Counted from the first letter of the stretch, positions 24,313 to 32,443 are shown. The stretch: 39,025 nucleotides of DNA from Pelagibius sp. (GCF_028289705.1 NZ_JANQOI010000085.1:1-39025), one strand, 5' to 3'. Numbers and translations are program-made. The notes: a model not told the origin generated them from the letters alone.

Positions 24313-25323
24313 TCACGGCGGTGTTGAACTCGTCTTGGGCTCTGCTCTTAGCAGAGCGCCAATACCCTTGTCGACTTTTGAAGGCGACATCTTGGCTGCC
24401 AACCGCACCACGCAGCCATCGTCTAGAGGGCGCTTCACGTAAGGGGCAGCATCTGCGACAATCACATGCACGTCATTCATTTGATTGTAGCTTAGATAAC
24501 TCCTTTCCGCCCACAACATCGCCGTGAGTTCCCAGCACGTAATTCCGCCTTGAATTCGCGGTATGGCGTCCCTTAAGAATCCAGCAACGCTTCTCCATGA
24601 CATCGCTTTAGATGCGTCAATGACTTGCTGGGCTTCCCTTGAGGCTTTAGGGATTTTTGGCTCTTGGTGGGGTTCTTTATCTGTCGCAGGTCCTGCGGCG
24701 GGTGCCTGGAGAGCGCTCCTCATCTCGTTCAGTTGAGCTCTAAGGCGATCATTTTCGACTTTGGCCAGCGCGAGTCTCGACTTAGCGCGCGAAGCCTCTT
24801 CTTCGTGAGTGACTGCTTTCTCGTGTGCCCTATCAAGCGCCATTCGTAGTTCTTGGGAGGGCTTGGAGGAATCGCCTCTCATTGAGTCGGCATTCAACCG
24901 CTCAATTTCAGCATTTGCGGCCGCGAGTTGTTCCGTGGTCTCCGTGTGCTTCGCGGTCAATTGTTCTAGTAGGCCTTCCACATTCGCCAATTCCGCATCA
25001 GCCTTCTCCACCGCCTCCAGGCTCGATGCAATCTCTTCGGCGGCCGTCGCTTGGTTTTCCTCAACGCTCTGTTCCAAGCTTTGGACACGCGAGAGCAGTT
25101 CATTGTTCTGCGTCTGCAGCATTTTGGCTTCGTCTATGAGCTCGTGTGATGGGCGCCCCGCAAGCCAATGCTCCAAGGCGTCAGAAGCTCCCCATCCCCA
25201 CACGACTGTATGAGTGACGCTAAGGCCGGCGCCAACCGCTAGCCATACGGATATCGGCACTTGGCTCAGTAGTCCCCACCACCACGCGGCGCTATGGTCC
25301 TTGACGGCTCGAGTTTCCTTCAT
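24313..25323 (-). CDS. Membrane-anchored coiled-coil protein of unknown function in an inserted segment
   Basis: I do not recognise this 336-residue protein. It has a single N-terminal membrane helix (VPISVWLAVGAGLSVTHTVVW, about residues 22-42). A long coiled coil follows over roughly 60-215, rich in Glu/Ala/Leu heptads such as ELLSRVQSLEQSVEENQ and LALAKVENDRLRAQLNEM. A short proline-rich linker leads to a globular C-terminal part (about 235-325) with SWRSVAGFLRDAIPRIQGG and CWELTAMLWAERSYLSYNQM. The predicted topology puts the coil and the C-terminal domain in the cytosol or periplasm on one stalk. The gene is clearly less GC-rich than its neighbours, uses more A/T-ending codons, and lies between two copies of the lrp 3' end, all signs of acquisition. 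The ATG lacks a well-spaced ribosome binding site. Confidence 0.7.
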   Translation of the reverse strand: MKETRAVKDHSAAWWWGLLSQVPISVWLAVGAGLSVTHTVVWGWGASDALEHWLAGRPSHELIDEAKMLQTQNNELLSRVQSLEQSVEENQATAAEEIASSLEAVEKADAELANVEGLLEQLTAKHTETTEQLAAANAEIERLNADSMRGDSSKPSQELRMALDRAHEKAVTHEEEASRAKSRLALAKVENDRLRAQLNEMRSALQAPAAGPATDKEPHQEPKIPKASREAQQVIDASKAMSWRSVAGFLRDAIPRIQGGITCWELTAMLWAERSYLSYNQMNDVHVIVADAAPYVKRPLDDGCVVRLAAKMSPSKVDKGIGALLRAEPKTSSTPP

Positions 25324-25401
25324 CCTCAGGCTTCTGATTCCGGATGGCGACTCCGAGGCAATCCATGATTCTAGGTCAAAGGTTAGTAAAGAGCACGCCT
25401 T

Positions 25402-25878
25402 CTAGCCGTCGGCCGCGCCATCCAGCGGCAGCACGTTGGTGTATTTGACTTGCTTGAGGGCGAAGCTGGATTCGATGGAAGCGACGTTGGCGACGCGGGT
25501 CAGCTTGGTCTTCAGGAAGCGCTCATAGGCGGCGAGGTCGGCCACCACGACGCGCAGCAGATAATCCTGGGTGCCGGTCATCAGATAGCACTCCAGCACC
25601 TCCGGATAGGCGCTCACCTCCGCCTCGAAGCGGTCCAGGTCTTCTTCCTGCTGGCGCTCCAGCTTGATGGAAATGAAGACCGAGACAGGCAGGGCGACGG
25701 CGCCCTGGTCCACCAGCGCGACGTAGCGCTCGATCACCCCGGCCTGTTCCAACTGGCGCACGCGGCGCAGGCAGGGCGAGGGGGACAGGCCAACCCGCTC
25801 GGCCAGTTCCACGTTGCTCAGGCGGCCGTCGGCCTGCAGCGCCGCCAAAATCTTCAGGTCGATCGCATCCAAAGGCAT
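25402..25878 (-). CDS. Lrp/AsnC-family transcriptional regulator (MdeR-like by context)
   Basis: The roughly 158-residue regulator has the N-terminal Lrp helix-turn-helix (DAIDLKILAALQADGRLSNVELAERVGLSPSPCLRRVRQL) and a C-terminal RAM ligand-binding domain with YLMTGTQDYLLRVVVADLAAYERF. Lrp/AsnC proteins form octamers that sense amino acids. It is divergent from a gene for a homodimeric 2-oxo acid dehydrogenase E1. In Pseudomonas putida an Lrp homologue, MdeR, controls the similar mdeB with methionine gamma-lyase, so 2-oxobutyrate metabolism is a reasonable guess. The start may be ATG at 25878 or GTG at 25887. Its last 131 coding bases are repeated at 24109-24239. Two TGGCA/TGCC dyads in the divergent gap are candidate operators. 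Confidence 0.93.
   Translation of the reverse strand: MPLDAIDLKILAALQADGRLSNVELAERVGLSPSPCLRRVRQLEQAGVIERYVALVDQGAVALPVSVFISIKLERQQEEDLDRFEAEVSAYPEVLECYLMTGTQDYLLRVVVADLAAYERFLKTKLTRVANVASIESSFALKQVKYTNVLPLDGAADG
25421..25551. repeat. Direct repeat, right copy (inside intact lrp)
   Basis: This copy is the partner of 24109-24239. It is the coding 3' end of the intact Lrp gene, so if the insertion was site-specific, this copy rebuilt the gene end while the displaced original end became the left copy. Confidence 0.85.
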
Positions 25879-25881
25879 TCC

Positions 25882-25896
25882 TGGCACAATCTGCCA
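25882..25896. promoter_or_regulatory. Candidate Lrp operator 1 (TGGCA-N5-TGCCA)
   Basis: TGGCA (25882-25886) and TGCCA (25892-25896) form a dyad just upstream of the lrp ATG at 25878. It shares half-sites with a second dyad centred about 71 bases away, close to seven helical turns, as expected for Lrp-type octamer binding. The regulator assignment is inferred. Confidence 0.45.
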
Positions 25897-25953
25897 AGGA
25901 TGAGCTCAGATGTCAGCAGAAATTCCAATTCTTCCGACTTGCCCAGCCTCTTT

Positions 25954-25966
25954 GGCATGTCATGCC
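25954..25966. promoter_or_regulatory. Candidate Lrp operator 2 (GGCATG-T-CATGCC)
   Basis: This perfect 13-base palindrome lies in the lrp/E1 divergent region, about 66 bases before the E1 gene. Preceded by TT, it contains the same TGGCA and TGCC half-sites as the dyad at 25882-25896. Confidence 0.45.
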
Positions 25967-26031
25967 CCGGACGGATGGCGTAGTCTGGGGCTTCGTGCCG
26001 CGCGCCGCAAAGCGATGTCCCGACCAAGGCG

Positions 26032-28425
26032 ATGACAGAGACCCCGAACCTGAAGATGCTGCAGGCGCTGGAGCAGAAGGTGCTCTGGCTGTCCTCCTGG
26101 ATGATCCACAACGCCAACCACCTGCGATCCAAGGACGACGGGCTGAAGGTGGGGGGACACCAGGCTTCCAGCGCCTCCCTCGTCACCCTGATGACGGCGC
26201 TCTATTTCCATGTGCTGCGGCCCGAGGACCGGGTGGCGGTGAAGCCCCATGCCAGCCCGGTGTTCCACGCCATCCAGTACCTGCTGGGCAATCAGAGCCG
26301 CGGCACGCTGGAAGACTTTCGTGGTTTCGGCGGCGCCCAGTCCTATCCCTCCCGCACCAAGGACGCCGACGACGTGGACTTCTCCACCGGCTCCGTCGGC
26401 CTGGGGGTCGCCGTCACCTCCTTTGCCAGCCTGGTGCAGGACTACATCAGCCTGAAGGGCTGGTCGCAGACCGGGCCGGAGGGGCGCATGGTGGCCCTGG
26501 TGGGCGATGCGGAGCTCGACGAGGGCAACATTTACGAGGCCCTGATGGAGGGCTGGAAGCACGGCCTGCGCAACACCTGGTGGGTCATCGACTACAACCG
26601 CCAGAGCCTGGACGCGGTGGCGCTGGAGGGGCTCTACGGCCAGTTCGACAAGCTGTTCCGCTCCATGGGCTGGGAGGTGGTGACCATCAAGTACGGCCAT
26701 CTGCTGCAGGCGGCGTTCCGGGAGCCGGGCGGCGAGGCGCTGCGCGACTGGATCGACTCTTGCCCCAATCAGCTCTATTCGGCGCTCACCTTCCAGGGCG
26801 GGGCCGCCTGGCGTAAACGCCTGCTGGACGACCTGGGCGATCAGGGAGCCATGACGGCACTGATCGAACGCCGCGACGATGCCGAATTGGCATGGCTCAT
26901 GACCAACCTGGGCGGCCACGACCTGCCGGCGATCCTCGAAGCCTTCGCCTCCGTCGACCACGACCGGCCGGTCTGCTTCATCGCCTATACGGTGAAGGGC
27001 TACGGCCTGCCGCTGGCAGGCCACAAGGACAACCACGCCGGCCTGATGACCCCGCCGCAGATGGAGGCCTACCGCGCCGGCCTGGGCATCCGCGCAGGCC
27101 GGGAGTGGGAGCCTTTCGAGGCCATGGCCCTGCCGCGCCCGGAGGTCGAGACCTTCCTCAAGGCGGTGCCCTTCAACGCCCGCGGCCGCCGTCGCTTCAA
27201 GGCCGCGCGGGTGCCGCTGCCCGACAGCCTGCCGGTTCCGGCGGGCGAGCTGCAGTCGACGCAGGAGGGCTTCGGCAAGATCCTCAACGAAGTGGCGCGG
27301 GACGACACGCCCCTGGCCCAGCGCATCGTCACCACCTCGCCGGACGTCACCGTCTCCACCAACCTGGGCGCCTGGGTGAACCGCCGCGGCCTGTTCAGCC
27401 ACACACCGCTGGCCGATACCTTCCGCGACGAGAAGGTGCCCTCGGCACAGAAGTGGATCATGAGCCCGGAAGGCCAGCACATCGAGCTCGGCATTGCCGA
27501 GATGAACCTCTTCCTGCTGCTGAGCGCGCTGGGCCTGTCGCATTCCCTCTTCGGCGAGCGCCTGCTACCCATCGGCACGCTCTACGACCCCTTCATCCAG
27601 CGCGGCCTCGATGCCCTGAACTACGCCTGCTACCAGGACGCCCGCTTCATTTTGGTGGCCACACCTTCGGGCGTGACCCTGGCGCCGGAGGGCGGCGCCC
27701 ACCAGTCGGTCTCCACCCCGCTCATCGGGCTGGCGCAAGACGGCCTGGCGGCCTTCGAACCCGCCTTCGTTGACGAACTGGCGAGTATCCTCGCCTGGTC
27801 CTTCGACTACATCCAGCGCGACGGGGAGGGACCGCCCGCCGGCCCCTGGCTGCGCGACGAGAAGGGCGGCTCGGTCTATCTGCGCCTCTCGACCCGGCCG
27901 CTGGAACAGCCTAAGCGGGTCATCGACGAAGGCCTGCGCGACGACATCATCAAGGGTGCCTACTGGTTGCGCCCGCCGGGGCCGAACTGTCAGGTGGTGA
28001 TTGCCTATCAGGGCGCCGTGGCAGCCGAGGCCATCGCCGCTGCCGGGCTGATCGCCGAGGACCGGCGCGACGTCGGGGTGCTGGCGGTGACCTCCGCCGA
28101 CCGCCTCAGCGCCGGCTGGCACGCCGCCGAGCGCGCGCGCCAGGAGGGCGGGGCCTGGGTGCCCTCCCACATCGAATCGCTGCTGGCGCCGCTCGACCGT
28201 GATGCCGGGCTGGTGACCGTCCTGGACGGCCATCCGACGACCCTTTCCTGGCTCGGCGGGGTGCGCGGCCACCGGGTGCAGGCGCTGGGCGTCGAGCATT
28301 TCGGCCAGACCGGCACGATCCAGGATCTCTACCGCCATCACCGCATCGACGTGGACGCCATCGTCGCCGCGGCCAACGCCGCCTCCGCCGGACGGCCGAT
28401 CCGCTATCTGCGGGTGGTGCGCTGA
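26032..28425 (+). CDS. Homodimeric 2-oxo acid (pyruvate/2-oxobutyrate) dehydrogenase E1, AceE/MdeB-like
   Basis: The 797-residue thiamine-diphosphate enzyme is often annotated simply as transketolase. It has the single-chain layout of homodimeric E1. Residues about 1-330 form the ThDP-binding domain, with GGHQASSASLVTLMTALYFH, FSTGSVGLGVAV and the ThDP motif GDAELDEGNIYEALMEGW...DYNRQS starting near residue 158. A pyrimidine-binding domain (IELGIAEMNLFLLLSALGLS, PSGVTLAPEGGAHQS) and a C-terminal transketolase-like domain follow. It is somewhat shorter than E. coli AceE (about 890). It would decarboxylate a 2-oxo acid and acylate a lipoyl E2, but no E2 or E3 gene is nearby. The divergent Lrp-family gene suggests amino-acid-responsive control, as with mdeB. 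The substrate is inferred only. Confidence 0.88.
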   Translation: MTETPNLKMLQALEQKVLWLSSWMIHNANHLRSKDDGLKVGGHQASSASLVTLMTALYFHVLRPEDRVAVKPHASPVFHAIQYLLGNQSRGTLEDFRGFGGAQSYPSRTKDADDVDFSTGSVGLGVAVTSFASLVQDYISLKGWSQTGPEGRMVALVGDAELDEGNIYEALMEGWKHGLRNTWWVIDYNRQSLDAVALEGLYGQFDKLFRSMGWEVVTIKYGHLLQAAFREPGGEALRDWIDSCPNQLYSALTFQGGAAWRKRLLDDLGDQGAMTALIERRDDAELAWLMTNLGGHDLPAILEAFASVDHDRPVCFIAYTVKGYGLPLAGHKDNHAGLMTPPQMEAYRAGLGIRAGREWEPFEAMALPRPEVETFLKAVPFNARGRRRFKAARVPLPDSLPVPAGELQSTQEGFGKILNEVARDDTPLAQRIVTTSPDVTVSTNLGAWVNRRGLFSHTPLADTFRDEKVPSAQKWIMSPEGQHIELGIAEMNLFLLLSALGLSHSLFGERLLPIGTLYDPFIQRGLDALNYACYQDARFILVATPSGVTLAPEGGAHQSVSTPLIGLAQDGLAAFEPAFVDELASILAWSFDYIQRDGEGPPAGPWLRDEKGGSVYLRLSTRPLEQPKRVIDEGLRDDIIKGAYWLRPPGPNCQVVIAYQGAVAAEAIAAAGLIAEDRRDVGVLAVTSADRLSAGWHAAERARQEGGAWVPSHIESLLAPLDRDAGLVTVLDGHPTTLSWLGGVRGHRVQALGVEHFGQTGTIQDLYRHHRIDVDAIVAAANAASAGRPIRYLRVVR

Positions 28426-28458
28426 GGGGTGGCCCGGGAGCCGGCGAAACGCCGCGGC

Positions 28459-28488
28459 TTGACAGCGGGCACCGCTCTTTGCGATAGC
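28459..28488 (+). promoter_or_regulatory. Promoter-like sequence before the structured RNA
   Basis: A perfect TTGACA at 28459-28464 is followed 17-18 bases later by CGATAG/GATAGC. The second box is poor (about half of the consensus) though preceded by TG. A start near 28494 would fit the structured segment that follows. Confidence 0.4.
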
Positions 28489-28494
28489 AGGACC

Positions 28495-28626
28495 ATGAGC
28501 CAGCAGCGCGTCACCCTTCGGAAGGCCAAAAAATCCCCCACTCCGGGGGCAAGGGATCGCTGCGTGACCTGACAGTCAGTTCAGAGTTACGGATTTCAAC
28601 CCCGCCGGTTCGGACGGGGTTTTTTT
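28495..28626 (+). ncRNA. Candidate small RNA or transcription attenuator upstream of the DapA-family gene
   Basis: This intergenic segment of about 130 bases can fold as follows. An outer stem GCAGCG (28503-28508) / CGCTGC (28558-28563) encloses a CCTT-CGG-AAGG hairpin and a CCCCC-N5-GGGGG hairpin, followed by an intrinsic terminator at its 3' end. A promoter-like TTGACA lies upstream. The same segment contains a 25-codon frame, ATG at 28495 to TGA at 28572, behind AGGA. It could be a free-standing sRNA or a leader with an attenuator for the next gene. I cannot match it to a known RNA family by eye; 6S, SRP and tmRNA hallmarks are not seen. Confidence 0.4.
28598..28626 (+). terminator. Intrinsic terminator between the E1 gene and the DapA-family gene
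   Basis: AACCCCG (28598-28604) pairs with CGGGGTT (28615-28621) around a ten-base loop and is followed by TTTTT. It can end the E1 transcript and the putative small RNA, or act as an attenuator, since the next gene starts only about 40 bases downstream. Confidence 0.85.
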
Positions 28627-28664
28627 GTGTTGCTCCGTCTTCGGCTCAAGAGGAGACGGATGCC

Positions 28665-29564
28665 ATGACTTCACATCACCCAAGCCCAAGCGGCCTTTGG
28701 CTGCCCCTGATCACGCCCTTTCGCGAGGGGGCGCTGGACGAAGCCTCGCTGCGGCGCCTTGTCCGGCACTACGCCGCCCAGCCGATCGACGGTTTGATCC
28801 TCGCGGCGACGACCGGTGAAGGTTTGACGCTGGACGAAGGCGAATGCGCGCGCTTGGTGGAGATTGCTGCCGAGGAGCGGGCCGCCGTCCGTTCGGATCT
28901 GCAGGTCTATCTCGGTCTCTCCGGCAGCGATACCCGCAAGCTGCTGCGGACACTGGAGCGGACGGCAGGCTGGTCCATCGATGGATACCTGGTGACCTGC
29001 CCCTACTACGTGCGGCCCTCACAGGACGGGCTGTTTCAGCATTTCTCAGCGCTGGCCGAGGCGGCGGTTCGTCCGATACTGATTTACAACATCCCCTACC
29101 GCAGCGGGATCAACCTGGCGAACGAGCAGATGCTGCGTCTCGCCGAACACGACACCATCGTCGGGGTGAAGGATTGCTGCGCCGATGCGGCGCAATCCTT
29201 CGACCTGCTGTGCCGGCGGCCGGAGAGCTTCGCGGTGCTGACCGGCGAGGACGCCTTGTTCTACAGCGCGCTGGTCCAGGGCGCCGACGGCGGCATCCTG
29301 ATGTCCGCCCATGTCCTGACCGGAGCCTTCGCCGCGGTGCGGGCGACGTTGCTGGCCGGCGACCAGCCCGGCGCCCTGGCGCAGTGGCGGGCGCTGGCTC
29401 AAGTTCCGGCCTTGCTCTTCGCCGAGCCCAGTCCGGCACCGGTCAAGCATTGGCTCTGGCGCATCGGGTTGATCGACAGCCCGGAGCTGCGCCTGCCGAT
29501 GACCGGGGTCAGCGCGGAACTGGCCCGGCGGATCGATCAGGCCGTCGGCCGATCTGCCGCGTGA
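28665..29564 (+). CDS. 4-hydroxy-tetrahydrodipicolinate synthase family aldolase (DapA-like)
   Basis: The 299-residue TIM-barrel protein has the DHDPS/N-acetylneuraminate lyase signatures. GLWLPLITPFREGALDEASL begins the barrel, ATTGEGLTLDEGE is the substrate carboxylate loop, YNIPYRSG (Tyr141, Arg146) supplies the relay tyrosine and the arginine diagnostic of DapA, and GVKDCC has the Schiff-base Lys169. DapA condenses pyruvate with aspartate semialdehyde in lysine/diaminopimelate synthesis. The second threonine pair is slightly atypical (TGEG where many have TGES), so a related aldolase is possible. AGAGGAG precedes the ATG. Its 3' end overlaps the convergent P-type ATPase gene by 28 bases. 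A terminator lies close upstream, so it either has its own promoter or is attenuated. Confidence 0.85.
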   Translation: MTSHHPSPSGLWLPLITPFREGALDEASLRRLVRHYAAQPIDGLILAATTGEGLTLDEGECARLVEIAAEERAAVRSDLQVYLGLSGSDTRKLLRTLERTAGWSIDGYLVTCPYYVRPSQDGLFQHFSALAEAAVRPILIYNIPYRSGINLANEQMLRLAEHDTIVGVKDCCADAAQSFDLLCRRPESFAVLTGEDALFYSALVQGADGGILMSAHVLTGAFAAVRATLLAGDQPGALAQWRALAQVPALLFAEPSPAPVKHWLWRIGLIDSPELRLPMTGVSAELARRIDQAVGRSAA

Positions 29565-32293
29565 CCCTGGCGCCGTCCCCTGATCCACTTTTCGATCTCC
29601 AGGACCAGAAGAACCAGAATCCCGGCGGCGACGATCTGGAGACCCTGGACCGGGCTCAGCGGACGGGCGTCGAAGACCGCTGCCAGGAACGGCAGATAGG
29701 TGAAGAGGATCTGAAGTCCGGTCACCGCGGCGACGGCGATCAGCACGGCAGGTGTTCCCATCAAGCCGCGCCAGCTGAGCGAGGACGCCTTCAGATAGCG
29801 AACGCTGAAGAGGTAGAAGATCTCAAGGACCACCAGCGTATTGACCACCACCGTCCGGGCCTCTGCGATGTCCGCGCCTTGCGCCTGCGCCAGGGCGAAC
29901 ATGGCGAAGAGCACGGCGAGGAAGAGGGTCGAGACGAAGGCGACCCGCCAGATCAGAAAGCCTGAGAGAATGGGCTCTCCGGGACGCCGCGGCGGGCGGC
30001 GCATGATGTCGGGCTCGGCCGGCTCGAAGGCCAAAGCGAGGGCCAAGGTCACGGCCGTCACCATGTTGACCCAGAGGATCTGCACCGCGGTGATCGGCAG
30101 GGTGGTCCCGAGCAGGATGGCGGCAATCAGCACGAAAGCCTCGCCGCCGTTGGTCGGCAGGATAAAGAGGATCGCCTTTTTCAGGTTGTCGTAGACCGTC
30201 CGGCCCGCCCTCACCGCTTGAGCGATGGTGGCGAAGTTGTCGTCGGCCAGCACCATCTCCGCGGCCTCCTTGGCGGCCTCGCTGCCTTTGCGTCCCATGG
30301 CGATGCCGACATCGGCCCGCTTCAAGGCCGGGGCGTCGTTGACGCCGTCGCCGGTCATCGCCACCACGGCGCCTTGCGCCTGCAGTGCCATGACCAAGCG
30401 CAGCTTGTGCTCCGGGCTGGTGCGGGCGAAGACGGAGGTCTCGGTGACGCGGCTTTTGAGCGTTTCCTCGTCCAGGAGATCGATGTCGCGGCCGGTCAGG
30501 ATCGATCCGGGATTTTCCAGGCCGAGCTGCCCGGCGATGGCAGCGGCTGTCCCGGCATGGTCGCCGGTGATCATCTTGACCTGGATGCCGGCGGCCCGGC
30601 AGTCGGCCACGGCGGCCACCGCCTCTTCGCGGGGCGGATCGATCAAGCCGAAGAGGCCGAGGAAGGTCAGGCCGTTCTCCACGTCCTCGAACTCCAGCAC
30701 CGTCTGCGACGGGTCGGTGGTCTTCATGGCGACGGCGAGCAGACGCTGGCCGCTGGCGGCGATCTCCTCAGCCTGCGTCTGCCAATAGCGCTGATCCAGC
30801 GGGGCGTCGCCGTCCAGGCCGCGCTGCCGGGCGCACATTTCGAGAATCCGCTCCGGCGCCCCTTTCACGTAGATGAAGCCTTCGCCGCGGTGGCTGTGGT
30901 GGAGGGTGGCCATGAAGCGGTGTGCGGAGTCGAAGGGAATCAGGTCGGTGCGCGGCGCGAACCCGGTTTCCTTCTCCTGGTCCAGCCCCGCCTTGCAGGC
31001 GACGGCAAGCAGGGCGCCTTCCATGGGATCGCCCTCGATGGTCCAGTGGCCGTCCACCTCGTGAAGGCTTGCGTCATTGCAGAGAAGCGCCGCCCGCGCC
31101 ACCTCGGCGAGCAGGGGATGGTCGTCGAGCGCCACCTCCCGGCCATCTAGGGAGAAGCCGCCTTGGGGCGCATAGCCGACGCCGGAGACCGTGAACAGGC
31201 GGCGCGCGGTCGCAAGGGAAACGACGGCCATCTCGTTGCGGGTGAGCGTCCCCGTCTTGTCCGAGCAGATCACAGAAACCGAGCCGAGGGTCTCGATGGC
31301 GGGAAGGCGCCGAACGATGGCGTTGCGCCGGGCCATGCCTTGCACGCCGATGGCAAGGGTGATGGTCAGGATGGCCGGCAACCCTTCGGGAATGGCGGCG
31401 ACGGTCAGCCCGACCACGGCCATGAAGATCTCGGTAAAGCCATAGTCGCGGACCAGCAGACCGAAGGCGAAGACCAGGGCTGCGAGGGCGAGGATGGAGC
31501 CAGTCAGCCACTTCGCAAAGACGGCCATCTGCCGGGTCAGGGGAGTCTGCAGGGTGGTGACTTCCGAGAGCATGCCGCTGATCCGACCGATCGCCGTGTG
31601 CCCAGCGGTGGCGACGACGAGCCCCTTGCCCTGGCCATAGGTAACAAGCGTGCCGCTGTAGGCCATGGAACTCCGGTCGCCGAGCGCTGCCGTTTCGCCG
31701 ACCGGCGCGACAGCCTTCTCGGCCGCAACCGACTCGCCGGTCAGCACCGCCTCGTCGATTCTCAGGTTGCGTGCGTCGATCAGTCGCGCATCGGCGGGAA
31801 CCCGCGCGCCTGCCTCCAGCAGAACAATGTCGCCTGGCACCAGTTGGTCGCCCGGCAGCGCCTGGCGATGGCCGTCGCGCACCACGTCGGCCTTGGGTGC
31901 CAGCATGTTGCGAATGGCGTTGAGAGCGTTCTCCGCCTTGCCTTCCTGTATGAAGCCGATCACGGCGTTGATGACCACCACGGCGACGATGACCTGGGTG
32001 TCGATCCAGTGGCCGAGCGCGGCGGTGACCGCTGCCGCGGCCAGAAGCACGTAGATCAGCACGTCGTGGAACTGCGCAAGAAACCGCATGACAGGGCCGC
32101 GCCGGCGCGGCGGCGCCAGACGGTTCGGCCCGTAGCGCTGCAGCCGCGCGCGGGCTTCCGTCTCGCTCAGGCCGTCTGGGCCGCTGTTTTGGCCGGATAT
32201 CGCCTCCTGGACGGAGGCCGCGTGCCAGGCCCGCTCATCCTTGGACCCGCCGTCACTGCTTTCCGGCTTCTCGTCGCGCTGAAGCATCACCAT
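29537..32293 (-). CDS. P-type cation-transporting ATPase (class II)
   Basis: The 918-residue pump has the usual order. An N-terminal cation-ATPase domain (DGLSETEARARLQRYGPNRL) is followed by M1-M2 and an actuator loop with VLTGESVAAEKA. M4 contains IPEGLPAILTITLAIG. The phosphorylation site is CSDKTGTLTRNEM with Asp342. Nucleotide-binding KGAPERILEMC and the hinge TGDGVNDAPALKRADVG come next, then M5-M10. PEGLPA in M4 is typical of Ca/Na-type class II pumps. M6 reads LWVNMVTAVTLALALAFEP, lacking the aspartate that completes the SERCA calcium site, so the ion may be Na, K or another cation. The gene ends inside the last 28 bases of the convergent DapA-family gene. An FNR/FixK-like box lies about 150 bases upstream of the start. 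Confidence 0.9.
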   Translation of the reverse strand: MVMLQRDEKPESSDGGSKDERAWHAASVQEAISGQNSGPDGLSETEARARLQRYGPNRLAPPRRRGPVMRFLAQFHDVLIYVLLAAAAVTAALGHWIDTQVIVAVVVINAVIGFIQEGKAENALNAIRNMLAPKADVVRDGHRQALPGDQLVPGDIVLLEAGARVPADARLIDARNLRIDEAVLTGESVAAEKAVAPVGETAALGDRSSMAYSGTLVTYGQGKGLVVATAGHTAIGRISGMLSEVTTLQTPLTRQMAVFAKWLTGSILALAALVFAFGLLVRDYGFTEIFMAVVGLTVAAIPEGLPAILTITLAIGVQGMARRNAIVRRLPAIETLGSVSVICSDKTGTLTRNEMAVVSLATARRLFTVSGVGYAPQGGFSLDGREVALDDHPLLAEVARAALLCNDASLHEVDGHWTIEGDPMEGALLAVACKAGLDQEKETGFAPRTDLIPFDSAHRFMATLHHSHRGEGFIYVKGAPERILEMCARQRGLDGDAPLDQRYWQTQAEEIAASGQRLLAVAMKTTDPSQTVLEFEDVENGLTFLGLFGLIDPPREEAVAAVADCRAAGIQVKMITGDHAGTAAAIAGQLGLENPGSILTGRDIDLLDEETLKSRVTETSVFARTSPEHKLRLVMALQAQGAVVAMTGDGVNDAPALKRADVGIAMGRKGSEAAKEAAEMVLADDNFATIAQAVRAGRTVYDNLKKAILFILPTNGGEAFVLIAAILLGTTLPITAVQILWVNMVTAVTLALALAFEPAEPDIMRRPPRRPGEPILSGFLIWRVAFVSTLFLAVLFAMFALAQAQGADIAEARTVVVNTLVVLEIFYLFSVRYLKASSLSWRGLMGTPAVLIAVAAVTGLQILFTYLPFLAAVFDARPLSPVQGLQIVAAGILVLLVLEIEKWIRGRRQGHAADRPTA

Positions 32294-32443
32294 CGACTAA
32301 CTCGTCTCAATACCAGGGAAGGGGCCGCCGCGTCGGACTTTGGCAGCGATGCGATCACTCGATCACTCTTGTCCTCGGATTGTCCAGCCTGATCCGGCGC
32401 TCAACGACTGTCCAGACCTTCGGCAAGGGCCGTCCGCAAGGCA

